NCBI GenBank assembly: GCA_035374585.1
Contig: DAOSPF010000037.1
Span: 1-32,583, forward strand
Direction: 5' to 3'
DNA: 32,583 nt
Source of the DNA: JAKPQD01 sp029572965
GTDB taxonomy: Bacteria > Bacteroidota > Bacteroidia > Bacteroidales > DTGW01
A program made the translations under genes and the position numbers. Every line of letters begins with the position of its first letter. The first letter of the stretch is position 1. Positions 15,529-24,516 of this stretch are shown one piece after another. The notes below the pieces were generated by a model. It ran no database searches. It worked only from the letters and a program-made list of their open reading frames with translations, and had not been told where the DNA came from.

Positions 15529-16284
15529 ATGGAATATTTAAGTGTTAAAAAACTTTTTAAGTCAAATTTATGCTCAACATTTGTGCTAATGCTGTTGGCC
15601 TTTATTTTTATTGGATTATGGAGCTGTGAAAAAGAAGACTCTCCTAATAATAATTATTCTGAATATCTTCAACTAGATTCTTATGAGTTATCAAGTATGA
15701 CTGAAAAAGATATGAAGATTATGGGAAAAGCATTGGAAAGGCTGAATATAGAATATACTAATGGTGTTTATTTTGTTAAACAAAAGTCTGGATCAGAAGT
15801 GAATATTTCAGATGAATTGTTCACTTTTATAAAAAACTCATTTGATTATTCAAATAAACTCTTTAAGCCTAATTCAGTTATTTATAAGAAAGTGCGCGTA
15901 AAGTCTGGAAGTCCAGAAGGAGGTAAAACCGAAAAGGATACAACGAATTGTGTTGCAATTGCTATTGCAAAAATGGCTAATCTCAGTAGTGATTCAGTTA
16001 TTGCAATTTGTAAAAGATTATTCGGGAATGATGGAGTACCATCCGATAGTATTGATTATGTTGTAAAGTATATTTGTCCTACTGCCCAAAAATCAACAAA
16101 GTATACCCCAGGCTTTACAAATTATGATTTTATATGGTTTAAAACCGGGCCTGATAGTGGACATGCCGTTAATGCGACTCGTAATTTTGAAAATGGATAT
16201 ATATTTTTTTATGATGGTCAAAATAAACAAAATGGAATTATTAGTTCTGATAGAGTAGAAACTAGATATTCTATACCTAAATAA
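15529..16284 (+). CDS. Lipoprotein B: conserved leader domain plus papain-like cysteine protease/deamidase-like domain
   Basis: 251 residues with lipobox Cys33 (FIGLWSC). Residues about 43-130 are the leader domain shared with lipoprotein A. The C-terminal domain starts after VRVKSGSPEGG and has a layout of papain-fold enzymes: Cys141 at the start of a helix (TTNCVAIAIAKM), His212 at the start of a strand (DSGHAVNATRNF), and Asp229 with Gln231 in the next strand (YIFFYDGQNKQNG). The H-A-V-N and Y-D-x-Q patterns resemble papain-fold toxin and C39-like domains. The shared domain could be an inhibitory propeptide or an export leader. It is the first gene of a tight three-gene operon (gaps of 11 bases). 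Exact family unknown; catalytic assignment is inference. Confidence 0.7.
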   Translation: MEYLSVKKLFKSNLCSTFVLMLLAFIFIGLWSCEKEDSPNNNYSEYLQLDSYELSSMTEKDMKIMGKALERLNIEYTNGVYFVKQKSGSEVNISDELFTFIKNSFDYSNKLFKPNSVIYKKVRVKSGSPEGGKTEKDTTNCVAIAIAKMANLSSDSVIAICKRLFGNDGVPSDSIDYVVKYICPTAQKSTKYTPGFTNYDFIWFKTGPDSGHAVNATRNFENGYIFFYDGQNKQNGIISSDRVETRYSIPK

Positions 16285-16295
16285 AAATAATTGTT

Positions 16296-17075
16296 ATGAA
16301 TAAATTGATGTCTTTAATTGCATTTTGTTTTCCAGGCATTCTTTTTGCGCAGGAGAACCTTTCGTATGAAAGAAAAATGTCAGCTTACACTGACTCTGTA
16401 TCAAAAAAGTTTGGCGTTATCTTTAATATTCCTGACAAATTTACTGATTTAAACATATTTTATATACCATGGAAGGTTCGGATGGATGATGCTAAATATA
16501 TAGGTAGTGTGTATGGCCCGATATTTTTATCAAATGACAAACAATGTATTTTGATGTATCCAGCACAACCCTGGTATGTTTCAAAAGAAGATAGGGAGAT
16601 TTACATAAAAACAGCAGCCATAAATGATATAATGAATAATACTACAACGTCGGTTGAGTCACAAGGTACTATGAATAATTCGTTTCCACGGAGTCAGATT
16701 ACTGCCGAGATTAAAACAGCCCTTGGTTTGTATTACGGTTATGGACACCCTTTAAATAATGATTCAGCAAGAATGGATTTTAATGGCTATGTAACTATTG
16801 TTGCAGGGAAAAAAGCACGCGAAATGTTTAATGCAGATTCCATTTATATTTATGACATTCCTGGCGGGGATTCAGTTTGTTTTTTGGACGAATCATTAGA
16901 AAAAATGCGTAAGGACATATACCTGTACTGTACAGGCTTGTTTATCATTAAAAAAGATAGGGGTACTATAGATATTAAGCTTCTTTTTACAAAAGAAGGC
17001 AAGAAAAGAGAAGATGAATATATCAACTTGCTGAGTAAACAGATTTGGTATGACGACAATTTTAAACATGAATAA
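16296..17075 (+). CDS. Secreted protein of unknown function, cassette B
   Basis: 259 residues with a signal peptide (MNKLMSLIAFCFPGILFAQ) and no further membrane helix, so probably periplasmic. No family is recognised with confidence. Visible segments include PRSQITAEIKTALGLYYGYG, FNGYVTIVAGKKAREMFNAD followed by SIYIYDIPGG, and LYCTGLFIIKKDRGTIDIKL, ending DEYINLLSKQIWYDD. It starts 11 bases after lipoprotein B and ends 11 bases before ligase B, so the three are co-transcribed. From position it could be a partner or inhibitor of the papain-like lipoprotein; that is inference. Confidence 0.65.
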   Translation: MNKLMSLIAFCFPGILFAQENLSYERKMSAYTDSVSKKFGVIFNIPDKFTDLNIFYIPWKVRMDDAKYIGSVYGPIFLSNDKQCILMYPAQPWYVSKEDREIYIKTAAINDIMNNTTTSVESQGTMNNSFPRSQITAEIKTALGLYYGYGHPLNNDSARMDFNGYVTIVAGKKAREMFNADSIYIYDIPGGDSVCFLDESLEKMRKDIYLYCTGLFIIKKDRGTIDIKLLFTKEGKKREDEYINLLSKQIWYDDNFKHE

Positions 17076-17086
17076 AAGGTAGCAAT

Positions 17087-18658
17087 ATGAGATACAAGCT
17101 ATCTGTTTTCTTAGTTTTTCTCGGAAGTGTGTTTCTCACTTCCGAGAAATTTGTTGATACTGAAAATACTATTAAGTTCTATTTTACAATACTTGCTGCA
17201 TTAGTTGGGATAATTATAGTGAGCTTTAATAGTAATAATCTAAAATTAGAATTACAGAAACTAACCTCCTTCTCAATTCTGAAAGGATTCTATATTGCAG
17301 GGGTATTACAGGCTATATATGGAATTTTACAATATATTGGCAAATATTCGTCTAATAATGAGGCTTTTGCAATTACAGGTAGTTTTGAGAATCCTGCAGG
17401 CTTTATAGCTGTATTGTCTTTTCTTTTTTCAATAGGGGTGTACTGGTGTATCAAATCAAAAAAAATAGAGCAACGTTTAATATTCTTTTCTTTGGGATTA
17501 ATTCTTTATTCTATTATTTTGACAGGTTCACGAACAGGTATTATTGCTGTTTTTTTCTCAACATTTACAATCCTTAGTATAGAATTTCAATTATTATTAA
17601 AAATCAAGAAATTGAAATATTATAGACTCATTATATGTTCTTCAATTGCGACTGTTTTATTTATATTATTTTTATTATACAAGAATAAAGAAGATTCTGC
17701 TAATGGCAGATTACTTATATGGAAAGTATCTACTGAGATGATAAAAGATAAACCATTATTTGGCTTTGGGTACAAAGGATTTCAAGCAAATTATATGGAT
17801 TATCAGGCAAAATATTTTGAAAAGAATCCACAATCAAAATTTAAGCAGTTAGCAGATAACGTTATACATCCTTTTAATGAATTTGTCAATATTGCTATAA
17901 GTTTTGGAGTAATTGGCTTAGCATTGTATTTACTTGTGCTTACTTTTATAATATGGATGTTACTAAATTTTGAACATCAGCATAAAAGTATTTTGGTTGG
18001 ATTATTTATTACTTTTATTATTATTTCCTGCTTTTCATATTTATTTTGCTACTCTTCAATTTGGATATTAATTGGTTATTTTTCTTTAGTGGTATTTTCT
18101 AAATGGATACCATACATAAGAATCTCTTTAATTACAAAAATTGCAGTTATTGCTTTTTGTTTATTAGGTATTATCTTTTTCTCATCTCGTATTGTATGGG
18201 AATTAAAATGGAAAAATATTTTGGTAAAATCGCTACAAGGACAAACAGAACAAATGCTTCCTCAGTATGAAAAATTATATCCATTTTTAAAACATAATGA
18301 ATACTTTCTTTATAATTATGGTGCAGAACTTAATATTGCAAAACAATATGATAAAAGCATAATCATACTTAAAGAATGTCAAAAGTTTTACAATGATTAT
18401 GATTTACAAATGTTATTGGCGGATAATTATTTTCAAATTGGAGACACTATAAATGCTATTAGAATATATTGTTGTGCTGAAAATATGATACCTTGTCGAT
18501 TTTTACCGCTTTATTGTCAAATGGAAATTTATGAAAAGAATGGTAAAAAAAACAAAGTAAATGAAATCGCAAGAAAGATTGTTGAAAAGGAGATTAAAGT
18601 AAAATCGGCAATTGTTGAGTCCATAATTGAAAAAGCTGAATTAAACTTATCAAATTAG
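17087..18658 (+). CDS. O-antigen ligase family membrane protein with C-terminal TPR-like region (ligase B)
   Basis: 523 residues, paralogous to ligase A. Shared landmarks: AITGSFENPAGFIAVLSFLF, TGSRTGIIAVFFSTF, NGRLLIWKVSTEMIKDKPLF, GFGYKGFQANYMDYQAKYF and ADNVIHPFNEFVNIAISFGV. His261 in HPFNEF is in the position of the loop histidine required in WaaL-type ligases. The TPR-like tail (about 405-523) also aligns with ligase A, including EYFLYNYGAEL versus GFFLYNYGAEL and MIPCRFLPLY versus MVPCKFYPRY. It probably works in the inner membrane with its active loop in the periplasm. Last gene of cassette B; no clear terminator follows, only a palindromic intergenic repeat. Confidence 0.8.
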   Translation: MRYKLSVFLVFLGSVFLTSEKFVDTENTIKFYFTILAALVGIIIVSFNSNNLKLELQKLTSFSILKGFYIAGVLQAIYGILQYIGKYSSNNEAFAITGSFENPAGFIAVLSFLFSIGVYWCIKSKKIEQRLIFFSLGLILYSIILTGSRTGIIAVFFSTFTILSIEFQLLLKIKKLKYYRLIICSSIATVLFILFLLYKNKEDSANGRLLIWKVSTEMIKDKPLFGFGYKGFQANYMDYQAKYFEKNPQSKFKQLADNVIHPFNEFVNIAISFGVIGLALYLLVLTFIIWMLLNFEHQHKSILVGLFITFIIISCFSYLFCYSSIWILIGYFSLVVFSKWIPYIRISLITKIAVIAFCLLGIIFFSSRIVWELKWKNILVKSLQGQTEQMLPQYEKLYPFLKHNEYFLYNYGAELNIAKQYDKSIIILKECQKFYNDYDLQMLLADNYFQIGDTINAIRIYCCAENMIPCRFLPLYCQMEIYEKNGKKNKVNEIARKIVEKEIKVKSAIVESIIEKAELNLSN

Positions 18659-18691
18659 GCTCTTAATCAATAATACAAGTTTCTCGCATTT

Positions 18692-18798
18692 AACCGCTGA
18701 TCTGTTGTGGCGAAGCTAAGAATTTAAACGCAGAGATCTGTAAGATCTGTAACCTCCTTTGTGGTTCTCTGCGTTAATTTTCTGTGTTCTTCGCGGTT
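18692..18798. repeat. Intergenic palindromic repeat
   Basis: AACCGC at 18692 is matched by GCGGTT ending at 18798, and inside it AACGCAGAGA (18727-18736) pairs with TCTCTGCGTT (18766-18775). The wording ('cgcagaga', 'ctctgcgtt', 'ttcttcgcggtt') is that of widely scattered intergenic repeats in Bacteroidota genomes. It marks the boundary between cassette B and the next gene. Confidence 0.6.
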
Positions 18799-18877
18799 TT
18801 ATATATTACTTAAAAGTCTATTTCGACAAAACTTTTAATTTTCGAAAATAAAAGTGTCATTCTTAACATAAGATAAA

Positions 18878-21517
18878 ATGAGAAAAATATTACTTCTTTT
18901 ATTTGTTTTTGCCTTAGTTGCTTGCAATAAGAATAAAACATCTAATGTTGCAATAATAAAAGTCAATGACATACCTGATACTTGTGTGATTTTGAACAAA
19001 TGGCAGGTGTTAGGCCCCTTTTCATCCAACGATAAAGAGCATTTTATAAATGAGGATAACCTGCAATTGTTTAAATATAAAGAATCTGGCATTTCTTTTC
19101 TGGATTTTATGAGAATAAGCAGTAGCAGAAGTCTTTCTTCGGATACAATAAGATTGGATTCCTGTTTTCAAAACAAATTTGTGTTTTCAGGAAAAATTCC
19201 TCTTGATTTTAATGAAATATTGAAGGTTAACAAAGAAAAACTCAAAGGCAATGTATATTGTGCTTGTTTGATTTTGAGTAAGAAAAACATCAGTACAAGG
19301 TTACATTTTTCAAGTACTGGTGCAGAGAAAATATGGATAAATGGGAAATTGATATGTTCAACAGATTATTCAAAGCCTCTGGGCAGCTATACACAATTTA
19401 TACCAATAAAACTTAAGCAAGGCCAAAATGTATTGCTAGTCAAGGTCAACAAGTTATATACGGACTGGCAAATGTATGCCCGGTTAGAAAATGAATCTCC
19501 TACAGCCCTAAAGAGATATTTTGGGCTTCACAACCATTTTATTCTATATGGCAGCATAATGCAGTTTGACAGCATTGTATTAGATCCAATATTCCCTCGT
19601 TGTAATGGGCGGTTAACAATGCTAGATCAGAACAAAAACATTGTTTTCTCTGATACTTTATTGGAAAATAAATATTGGAGCCATTGTGTAAGCACTTTGA
19701 AAAAGGGAATTTACCAAGTTAGGTTTAGTGCCTCAAATGTTACTTTGGTTCAGGATTTGTACCGGGGAGATATACATGATACTATACCAAAAATTATAAA
19801 GGAATTAAAGCTGATTAATCTATCTGGGAAAAACAAGGACAATATTGAAGCTTTGATTTTCAGGTATAATTACTTACTTACTCAAACTTATCCGGGCGAT
19901 ATGAAATACGTTTCATTATTTATGCAATTGAGTGATGCTTTTAATGCCTTGCAAAAAGGCAAAAATCCATTCAATCATACATCGGGATGTTTTATCAGGT
20001 CTTATATTTCAGATATTGACAGTAGTATCCAGTATTATATTTTGCATGTTCCTTCAACCTACAAAAAAAATGTACCTTCTTCCTTAGCAATAGCTATACC
20101 TGCAACAGTATATGGAAATTTGCCATATCTAAAAAGTTTTAGGGTTGGAAATTCTAAACTTATAGATTTCTTTCAGGATATGGCAGAGAAGTATAATATG
20201 ATATTGATAGAACCTGGCTCCAGAAGGTATAGCCGCCCTAATTATAATACCATTGAGGAAGCAGAGCTCTTTAATATATTAAATGAGGTTGAAAGTGATT
20301 ATAATATTGATAAAAACAGGATATACCTTACTGGAACTTGCAGTGGGGGCAACGAAGCTTTAAAATTGACGGTTCAATTTCCTGACCGTTTTGCTGCTAT
20401 TGGGCTGGTTGCCCCTGAAATTATATATCCTGAAGAGAGTAATAATTCGGCTATTATGTTTATTAAAAATATAATAAATGTGCCCATATTTGATACACAT
20501 AGCTTAATTGACCGGCATATTGCAGTTGAAAGGAGTGAAGTGTTTAATGAAATTGCAGAAGCTTTTAGCTTTAAAGACTTCAAATATATTAGGATGCCCA
20601 ATGAATTTCCAATGTATTATCCAGACGATTTTTTTGAAGATGCCCTGGAGTTTTGCAGCAAGCGTTCACTAAATCCCAGTCCAAAGGAAATTTATTTTTC
20701 TACAGCCAAAATGTTGTACAATAAATCATTTTGGATAACCATTAATGCTATAAATTACCCTGATACTGCACATATACACGCAAAAATGAGATGGAATACA
20801 TTGACAATTGAGAAAAGTAATGTCTTGGATTATTCTGTGGATTTAAGGACTCTGCCTTATGAGAAAGATAAGACACTAAAGATTGTTGATAACGGAAAAG
20901 TTGTATTTAAAGGAGTAATCCGGGATTCTGTATTGCATATTGCATTAAAGAATAAGGAGAATAGGACATTAAAAAGCAGGTCAATTGCAGGGCCATTGTC
21001 TCATGTATTTGTCAAAAAATTTATTGTTGTAAAAGGAACTACTGGTAGTAAAGAAGAAACAACTAAGATTAGTGCTTTGGCTGATACAATTGTTAAGTAT
21101 TGGATGGAAAGATATTTTGTTACTTGCAGGGTAAAGAAAGATACTGAAATTACAAAAAAGGATATTGAGGACGCTAACTTGGTTTTATTGGGGAATCCTG
21201 CTTCAAACGCTATTTTTAATAGGCTTAGCGATTCCTTGCCAGTTAAAATAAGCAACTCAAATATACAGTTGTTTAAAAAAGTAATAAAAGGAGATAAGCT
21301 TTGTTTCTATATGGTATTTCCCAATCCTTTGAATAAAAGTAAATACGTTGCTCTGATAGGTTATAACAATCCGGCATATATTTCATTAGGTTCTGAAACT
21401 GGCAAATTTGATGATATATCGGATTATGGTTGGTATGATTACAAAATTTGGGACGAATTTTCTTCTTCTCAAGGGTTAGAATTTGGTAATTTTAATCAAT
21501 ATTGGAAATTACCCTGA
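18878..21517 (+). CDS. Large lipoprotein with alpha/beta-hydrolase domain, Cys at the nucleophile position
   Basis: 879 residues, lipobox in FVFALVAC. N-terminal part: WQVLGPFSSND, then a galactose-binding-like beta-sandwich (about 125-210: GAEKIWINGKLICSTDYSKP, LKQGQNVLLVKVNKLYTDWQ). The middle part (about 385-600) is a prolyl-oligopeptidase/esterase-type alpha/beta hydrolase: SLAIAIPATVYGN, NMILIEPGSRRYSRPNYNTI, DKNRIYLTGTCSGGNEALKL, FPDRFAAIGLVAPE. In the usual G-x-S-x-G-G elbow the third position here is Cys488 (G-T-C-S-G-G). The expected final His ('pg.gH') is not found near RMPNEFPMYYPDDF. The C-terminal part (about 725-860) resembles the tail of large Bacteroidota peptidase-like proteins (NLVLLGNPASN, PNPLNKSKYVALIG). 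It may be a binding protein rather than a hydrolase. Stand-alone gene after the ligase cassettes. Confidence 0.7.
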   Translation: MRKILLLLFVFALVACNKNKTSNVAIIKVNDIPDTCVILNKWQVLGPFSSNDKEHFINEDNLQLFKYKESGISFLDFMRISSSRSLSSDTIRLDSCFQNKFVFSGKIPLDFNEILKVNKEKLKGNVYCACLILSKKNISTRLHFSSTGAEKIWINGKLICSTDYSKPLGSYTQFIPIKLKQGQNVLLVKVNKLYTDWQMYARLENESPTALKRYFGLHNHFILYGSIMQFDSIVLDPIFPRCNGRLTMLDQNKNIVFSDTLLENKYWSHCVSTLKKGIYQVRFSASNVTLVQDLYRGDIHDTIPKIIKELKLINLSGKNKDNIEALIFRYNYLLTQTYPGDMKYVSLFMQLSDAFNALQKGKNPFNHTSGCFIRSYISDIDSSIQYYILHVPSTYKKNVPSSLAIAIPATVYGNLPYLKSFRVGNSKLIDFFQDMAEKYNMILIEPGSRRYSRPNYNTIEEAELFNILNEVESDYNIDKNRIYLTGTCSGGNEALKLTVQFPDRFAAIGLVAPEIIYPEESNNSAIMFIKNIINVPIFDTHSLIDRHIAVERSEVFNEIAEAFSFKDFKYIRMPNEFPMYYPDDFFEDALEFCSKRSLNPSPKEIYFSTAKMLYNKSFWITINAINYPDTAHIHAKMRWNTLTIEKSNVLDYSVDLRTLPYEKDKTLKIVDNGKVVFKGVIRDSVLHIALKNKENRTLKSRSIAGPLSHVFVKKFIVVKGTTGSKEETTKISALADTIVKYWMERYFVTCRVKKDTEITKKDIEDANLVLLGNPASNAIFNRLSDSLPVKISNSNIQLFKKVIKGDKLCFYMVFPNPLNKSKYVALIGYNNPAYISLGSETGKFDDISDYGWYDYKIWDEFSSSQGLEFGNFNQYWKLP

Positions 21518-21635
21518 TTGGTTCTGCTCGTTTGTTCGACAGCCAAATGCAGAGCTTTAGCCAAACAAACTGGCAATGTGTGCCGAACTGGAGTTACAAA
21601 AAAAACGGCATTGTCTGGTTTTTAGTAATAAACCC

Positions 21636-22871
21636 TTATGGATAAAACTCAACGCCTAAAATAGTAATATCATCAAAGATAGCTTTGTTGCCGGATAGTA
21701 TATGTTGGTCTTCAATGATGGCATCAATATTAGATTTGATGTCAGAATTGTTTGAAATGTGCTGTTCCAGCACAGTTGTGCCAAACTCCACTTCCTTGTC
21801 GTCCATAAGCTCTACCAAACCATCGGTATAACACAGGAGCTTGGTGTGTTGCTCTACTTTGATATAACCTTTACGAATGACCGGTATTTCGTCAAGCATG
21901 CCCATGCCTACACACCCTTCTTTGAGAAACACCAGGTTTTTGCTTTTAGTTTCGTACAATATAGGGTGGTTGTGCCCGGCATTGATGTATTCCAGCTCTT
22001 TGTTGATATAATTGTATTTGGCCACAAACAAGGTAATAAATTTTTCGCCATTGGCGCTTTTCAGCACTCGTTCATTTAGCTTTTCGACCAATGTAGGCAA
22101 AGATATTTCACTGGTAAAAAGCGCCCTTAGGTTGGCCTGAAAGTTAGACATGAGCAAGGCTGCCGAAATCCCTTTTCCCGAAACATCGGCAATACAAAAC
22201 CCTACCTCGTTTTCCGAAAGCCTGATAAAATCATAATAATCACCACCAACATCAAGGTGTGGATGATAAAAAGAGGTAATCCATATATGCTCGTTTTTGG
22301 GCAGTTCATCGTTTTTGGGTATGAGCATGGATTGCATGCGCGAAGCAAGTTCCAACTCTTTTTTTATGGCTATCTGACGAAGGCTTTCCTGAAAAAGCCT
22401 CATATTTTCAATAGCTACAATGATAATGCTTGAAAGTGTCTGAATAAAATGAAGGTGTTTGATGGTAGGGCTTACACCTTCGCCTTCTTCTTCAATGTCT
22501 CCAATAAGTACATAAGCCAGAGGCTTGCTATTGTTATAAACAGGGATGACAATATCAAAGCTTTCGCTGGAAGAAGTGATGGATGTAGAAGTGACAAAAG
22601 TGATTTCTGAATATTTGAGCAGGTCTGCATCAACGTTTATATTGTACGATTTTGGGTCTTTTATCCCCGAACCAAGGATGCATTCCCAACTTACCCCGTT
22701 ATGTTTGAAAATAAGTATTTTCCCAATGTTGAGGTCTTCCTTGAGGATTTGTTCATAACGTTTGAGCAAATCGTCTTTGGGCAGGTTTTCGTTAATAGCC
22801 TGGGTGATAGCCAACAAGGCATTCAGCTTGAATGTTGAAATTTTTAACCTTTCTGGGACATTGGCCGCCAT
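21636..22871 (-). CDS. GAF domain plus SpoIIE/PP2C-type serine phosphatase
   Basis: 411 residues, cytosolic. A GAF-type sensor region occupies about 28-160 and a linking helix about 160-180 (FQESLRQIAIKKELELASRM). The SpoIIE/PPM phosphatase domain follows (about 181-410): ASRMQSMLIPKN, DVGGDYYDF (Asp211), GFCIADVSGKGISAALLMSN (Asp229), LEYINAGHNHPIL, LLCYTDGLVEL (Asp350) and FDDITILGVEF (Asp400/401). All metal-binding acidic residues are present, so it should be active. Such enzymes dephosphorylate anti-sigma-factor antagonists or other partner-switch proteins; no partner gene lies nearby. It neighbours a chemoreceptor gene and stands in contrast to the degenerate phosphatase at 28478. Confidence 0.88.
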   Translation of the reverse strand: MAANVPERLKISTFKLNALLAITQAINENLPKDDLLKRYEQILKEDLNIGKILIFKHNGVSWECILGSGIKDPKSYNINVDADLLKYSEITFVTSTSITSSSESFDIVIPVYNNSKPLAYVLIGDIEEEGEGVSPTIKHLHFIQTLSSIIIVAIENMRLFQESLRQIAIKKELELASRMQSMLIPKNDELPKNEHIWITSFYHPHLDVGGDYYDFIRLSENEVGFCIADVSGKGISAALLMSNFQANLRALFTSEISLPTLVEKLNERVLKSANGEKFITLFVAKYNYINKELEYINAGHNHPILYETKSKNLVFLKEGCVGMGMLDEIPVIRKGYIKVEQHTKLLCYTDGLVELMDDKEVEFGTTVLEQHISNNSDIKSNIDAIIEDQHILSGNKAIFDDITILGVEFYP

Positions 22872-22889
22872 TTTCTTCTTTTTATTTCA

Positions 22890-22923
22890 TAAAAGTACAA
22901 TAAAAATTTAATATTTGGCCAAA
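22890..22923 (-). promoter_or_regulatory. Candidate promoter for the GAF-SpoIIE phosphatase
   Basis: On the minus strand TTTG (22923-22920) is followed after 22 nt by TACTTTTA (22897-22890), one base from TAnnTTTG, about 18 bases before the start codon. The spacing is on the long side. Confidence 0.3.
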
Positions 22924-22980
22924 TAGAGTAGAAACAGCTAATGACATAACAAGGATTAGAAAAAAATCAGCAATTAAAAA

Positions 22981-24435
22981 TTATGCTTCCTCAACACTAA
23001 ATAACATGATATTGTTTTTCAACTCTTCGGCTTCATCTTCAAGATGTTTTGCATCTGAGGCAAGCTTTTCGGAAGAGAAGTTGTATTGTTGGATAATGTC
23101 ATTTAGCTCACTAATTGCCTGGTTTATTTGCAATACGCCGGTTTTTTGTTCAAGACTTGATTCGGTAATTTCCTGGACCAAACGGGCTGTATTTTCTATC
23201 TCAGAAATTAGTTTGGCCATTTTATGGTGCCCCCGTTCGGTTATTTGTACACAATTAATTGCTCTTTCATTTATTTCGTCTGCCACTATTTTGCTTCGTT
23301 CAGCTAATCGACGCACTTCTGCTGCAACAACAGAAAACCCTTTTCCCTGATCTCCAGCCCTTGCGGCCTCAACTGCTGCATTTAAAGCCAAAAGGTTCGT
23401 CTGGAAAGCAATATCGTTAACCATACTGATTTTTGCAGATATATCTTTGATATACTGTAAGCTCAGTTCTGATTCACTTGCTATTTCTTTAACGCTGGCT
23501 ACAGCAGCAAAAGAAATATTTTCTGTCTTTTTCGAATTGTCTGCATTTTGTTCAATTCTGGCAATCATTTCTTCCATTGACGAAGATACCTCTTCAGCAG
23601 ATGCAGCTTGTTTGTTTGCCCCATCGGCTATTTCTTCTGAAATATCTTTCATTTGTTCACTTGAACCAGCCAATTTTTTAGCACTATTCAAAATTCTTTT
23701 AATAATTTCGGTTAAATTAGTGTTTACTTCATTCAGTGCATCCCATAACATACCAATTTCATCTGATGAAATCTTTTGTCCATTCTTTTTTGAAATTTTG
23801 CCTTGTTTTAGTTTTTCTAAAACAGTAAGCAATTCTGTGATTTTAGAAGTAATGAACCGATGAAATAAATAAAGGATAATGATAGTAGAAATGATAAGGC
23901 ATAGTATTGTCCCAATCAAAAAAGTCAGGATTATCTGACTTTTTTGCTGCTTTATCTTATCAGCCTTGGCGAGGATGAATAAATTGCCAATGCACTTCCC
24001 ATCCTGAAAACGCACAGAAGAAATGTTTACATAATACAGCGACCCATCTTTCTCGATAGTTTTAAAATAAGGATTGACAATTTCTTTTGAGATGGAATCA
24101 AAGCCATTTAATATTTGAACAGAGTCTTTTGGTTTATCTATATATTCAGGCTCCGATGAATAGGCTACTATCCCGTCTGTGCCAAGTATCAAACAATTTT
24201 CAACAGTTTCACCAATGATGTCTTCGATAGTGCCCTTTTTTTGAGATGCTTCATACCTAAGGGAGCCTTCAGTCATCATTTTAGCAGGCATTTCCATCTG
24301 CTTTTTAATCTTGTTCTCTATTTCACCAATAAATTTTCTGCTATTGTAAAAACCTAAGACAGATAATATCAATACTTCTGTAGCTATAATTAAAATACCG
24401 ATTTTAAAAGAAAGCTTGTTCGAATATTTTTGCAT
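22981..24435 (-). CDS. Methyl-accepting chemotaxis protein
   Basis: 484 residues. TM1 is about 10-28 (IGILIIATEVLILSVLGFY), then a periplasmic single-Cache-like sensor (about 35-165; NCLILGTDGIVAYSSEPEY, NPYFKTIEKDGSLYYVNISS), then TM2 (about 170-192; ILTFLIGTILCLIISTIIIL). A HAMP region (about 193-250) and the cytoplasmic coiled coil follow, with the highly conserved hairpin tip VNDIAFQTNLLALNAAVEAA, RAGDQGKGFSVVAAEVRRLA. It would signal to CheA/CheW; no other che gene is in the window, so it is an orphan receptor locus. No CheR/CheB-binding pentapeptide is seen at the C-terminus (ends FSVEEA). In a Bacteroidota cell the output could be something other than flagella. Confidence 0.92.
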   Translation of the reverse strand: MQKYSNKLSFKIGILIIATEVLILSVLGFYNSRKFIGEIENKIKKQMEMPAKMMTEGSLRYEASQKKGTIEDIIGETVENCLILGTDGIVAYSSEPEYIDKPKDSVQILNGFDSISKEIVNPYFKTIEKDGSLYYVNISSVRFQDGKCIGNLFILAKADKIKQQKSQIILTFLIGTILCLIISTIIILYLFHRFITSKITELLTVLEKLKQGKISKKNGQKISSDEIGMLWDALNEVNTNLTEIIKRILNSAKKLAGSSEQMKDISEEIADGANKQAASAEEVSSSMEEMIARIEQNADNSKKTENISFAAVASVKEIASESELSLQYIKDISAKISMVNDIAFQTNLLALNAAVEAARAGDQGKGFSVVAAEVRRLAERSKIVADEINERAINCVQITERGHHKMAKLISEIENTARLVQEITESSLEQKTGVLQINQAISELNDIIQQYNFSSEKLASDAKHLEDEAEELKNNIMLFSVEEA

Positions 24436-24516
24436 GTATGTTTGGGTAATTAAATTTCTGACGTTTTACGCAACATACGCGAAAAAGGTTTGATAAAAAA
24501 CTTTTTTACTTTTTAT

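Noticed and set aside
10446..18798. Genomic island integrated at tRNA-Asn
   Set aside because: The AT-rich accessory block lies just downstream of the tRNA, but I found no second copy of the tRNA 3' end near 18660-18880, no integrase and no transfer gene.
21528..21571. Possible bidirectional terminator between the hydrolase lipoprotein and the phosphatase
   Set aside because: GTTTGT...ACAAAC can pair, but the arms have several mismatches and no T-run follows on either strand.
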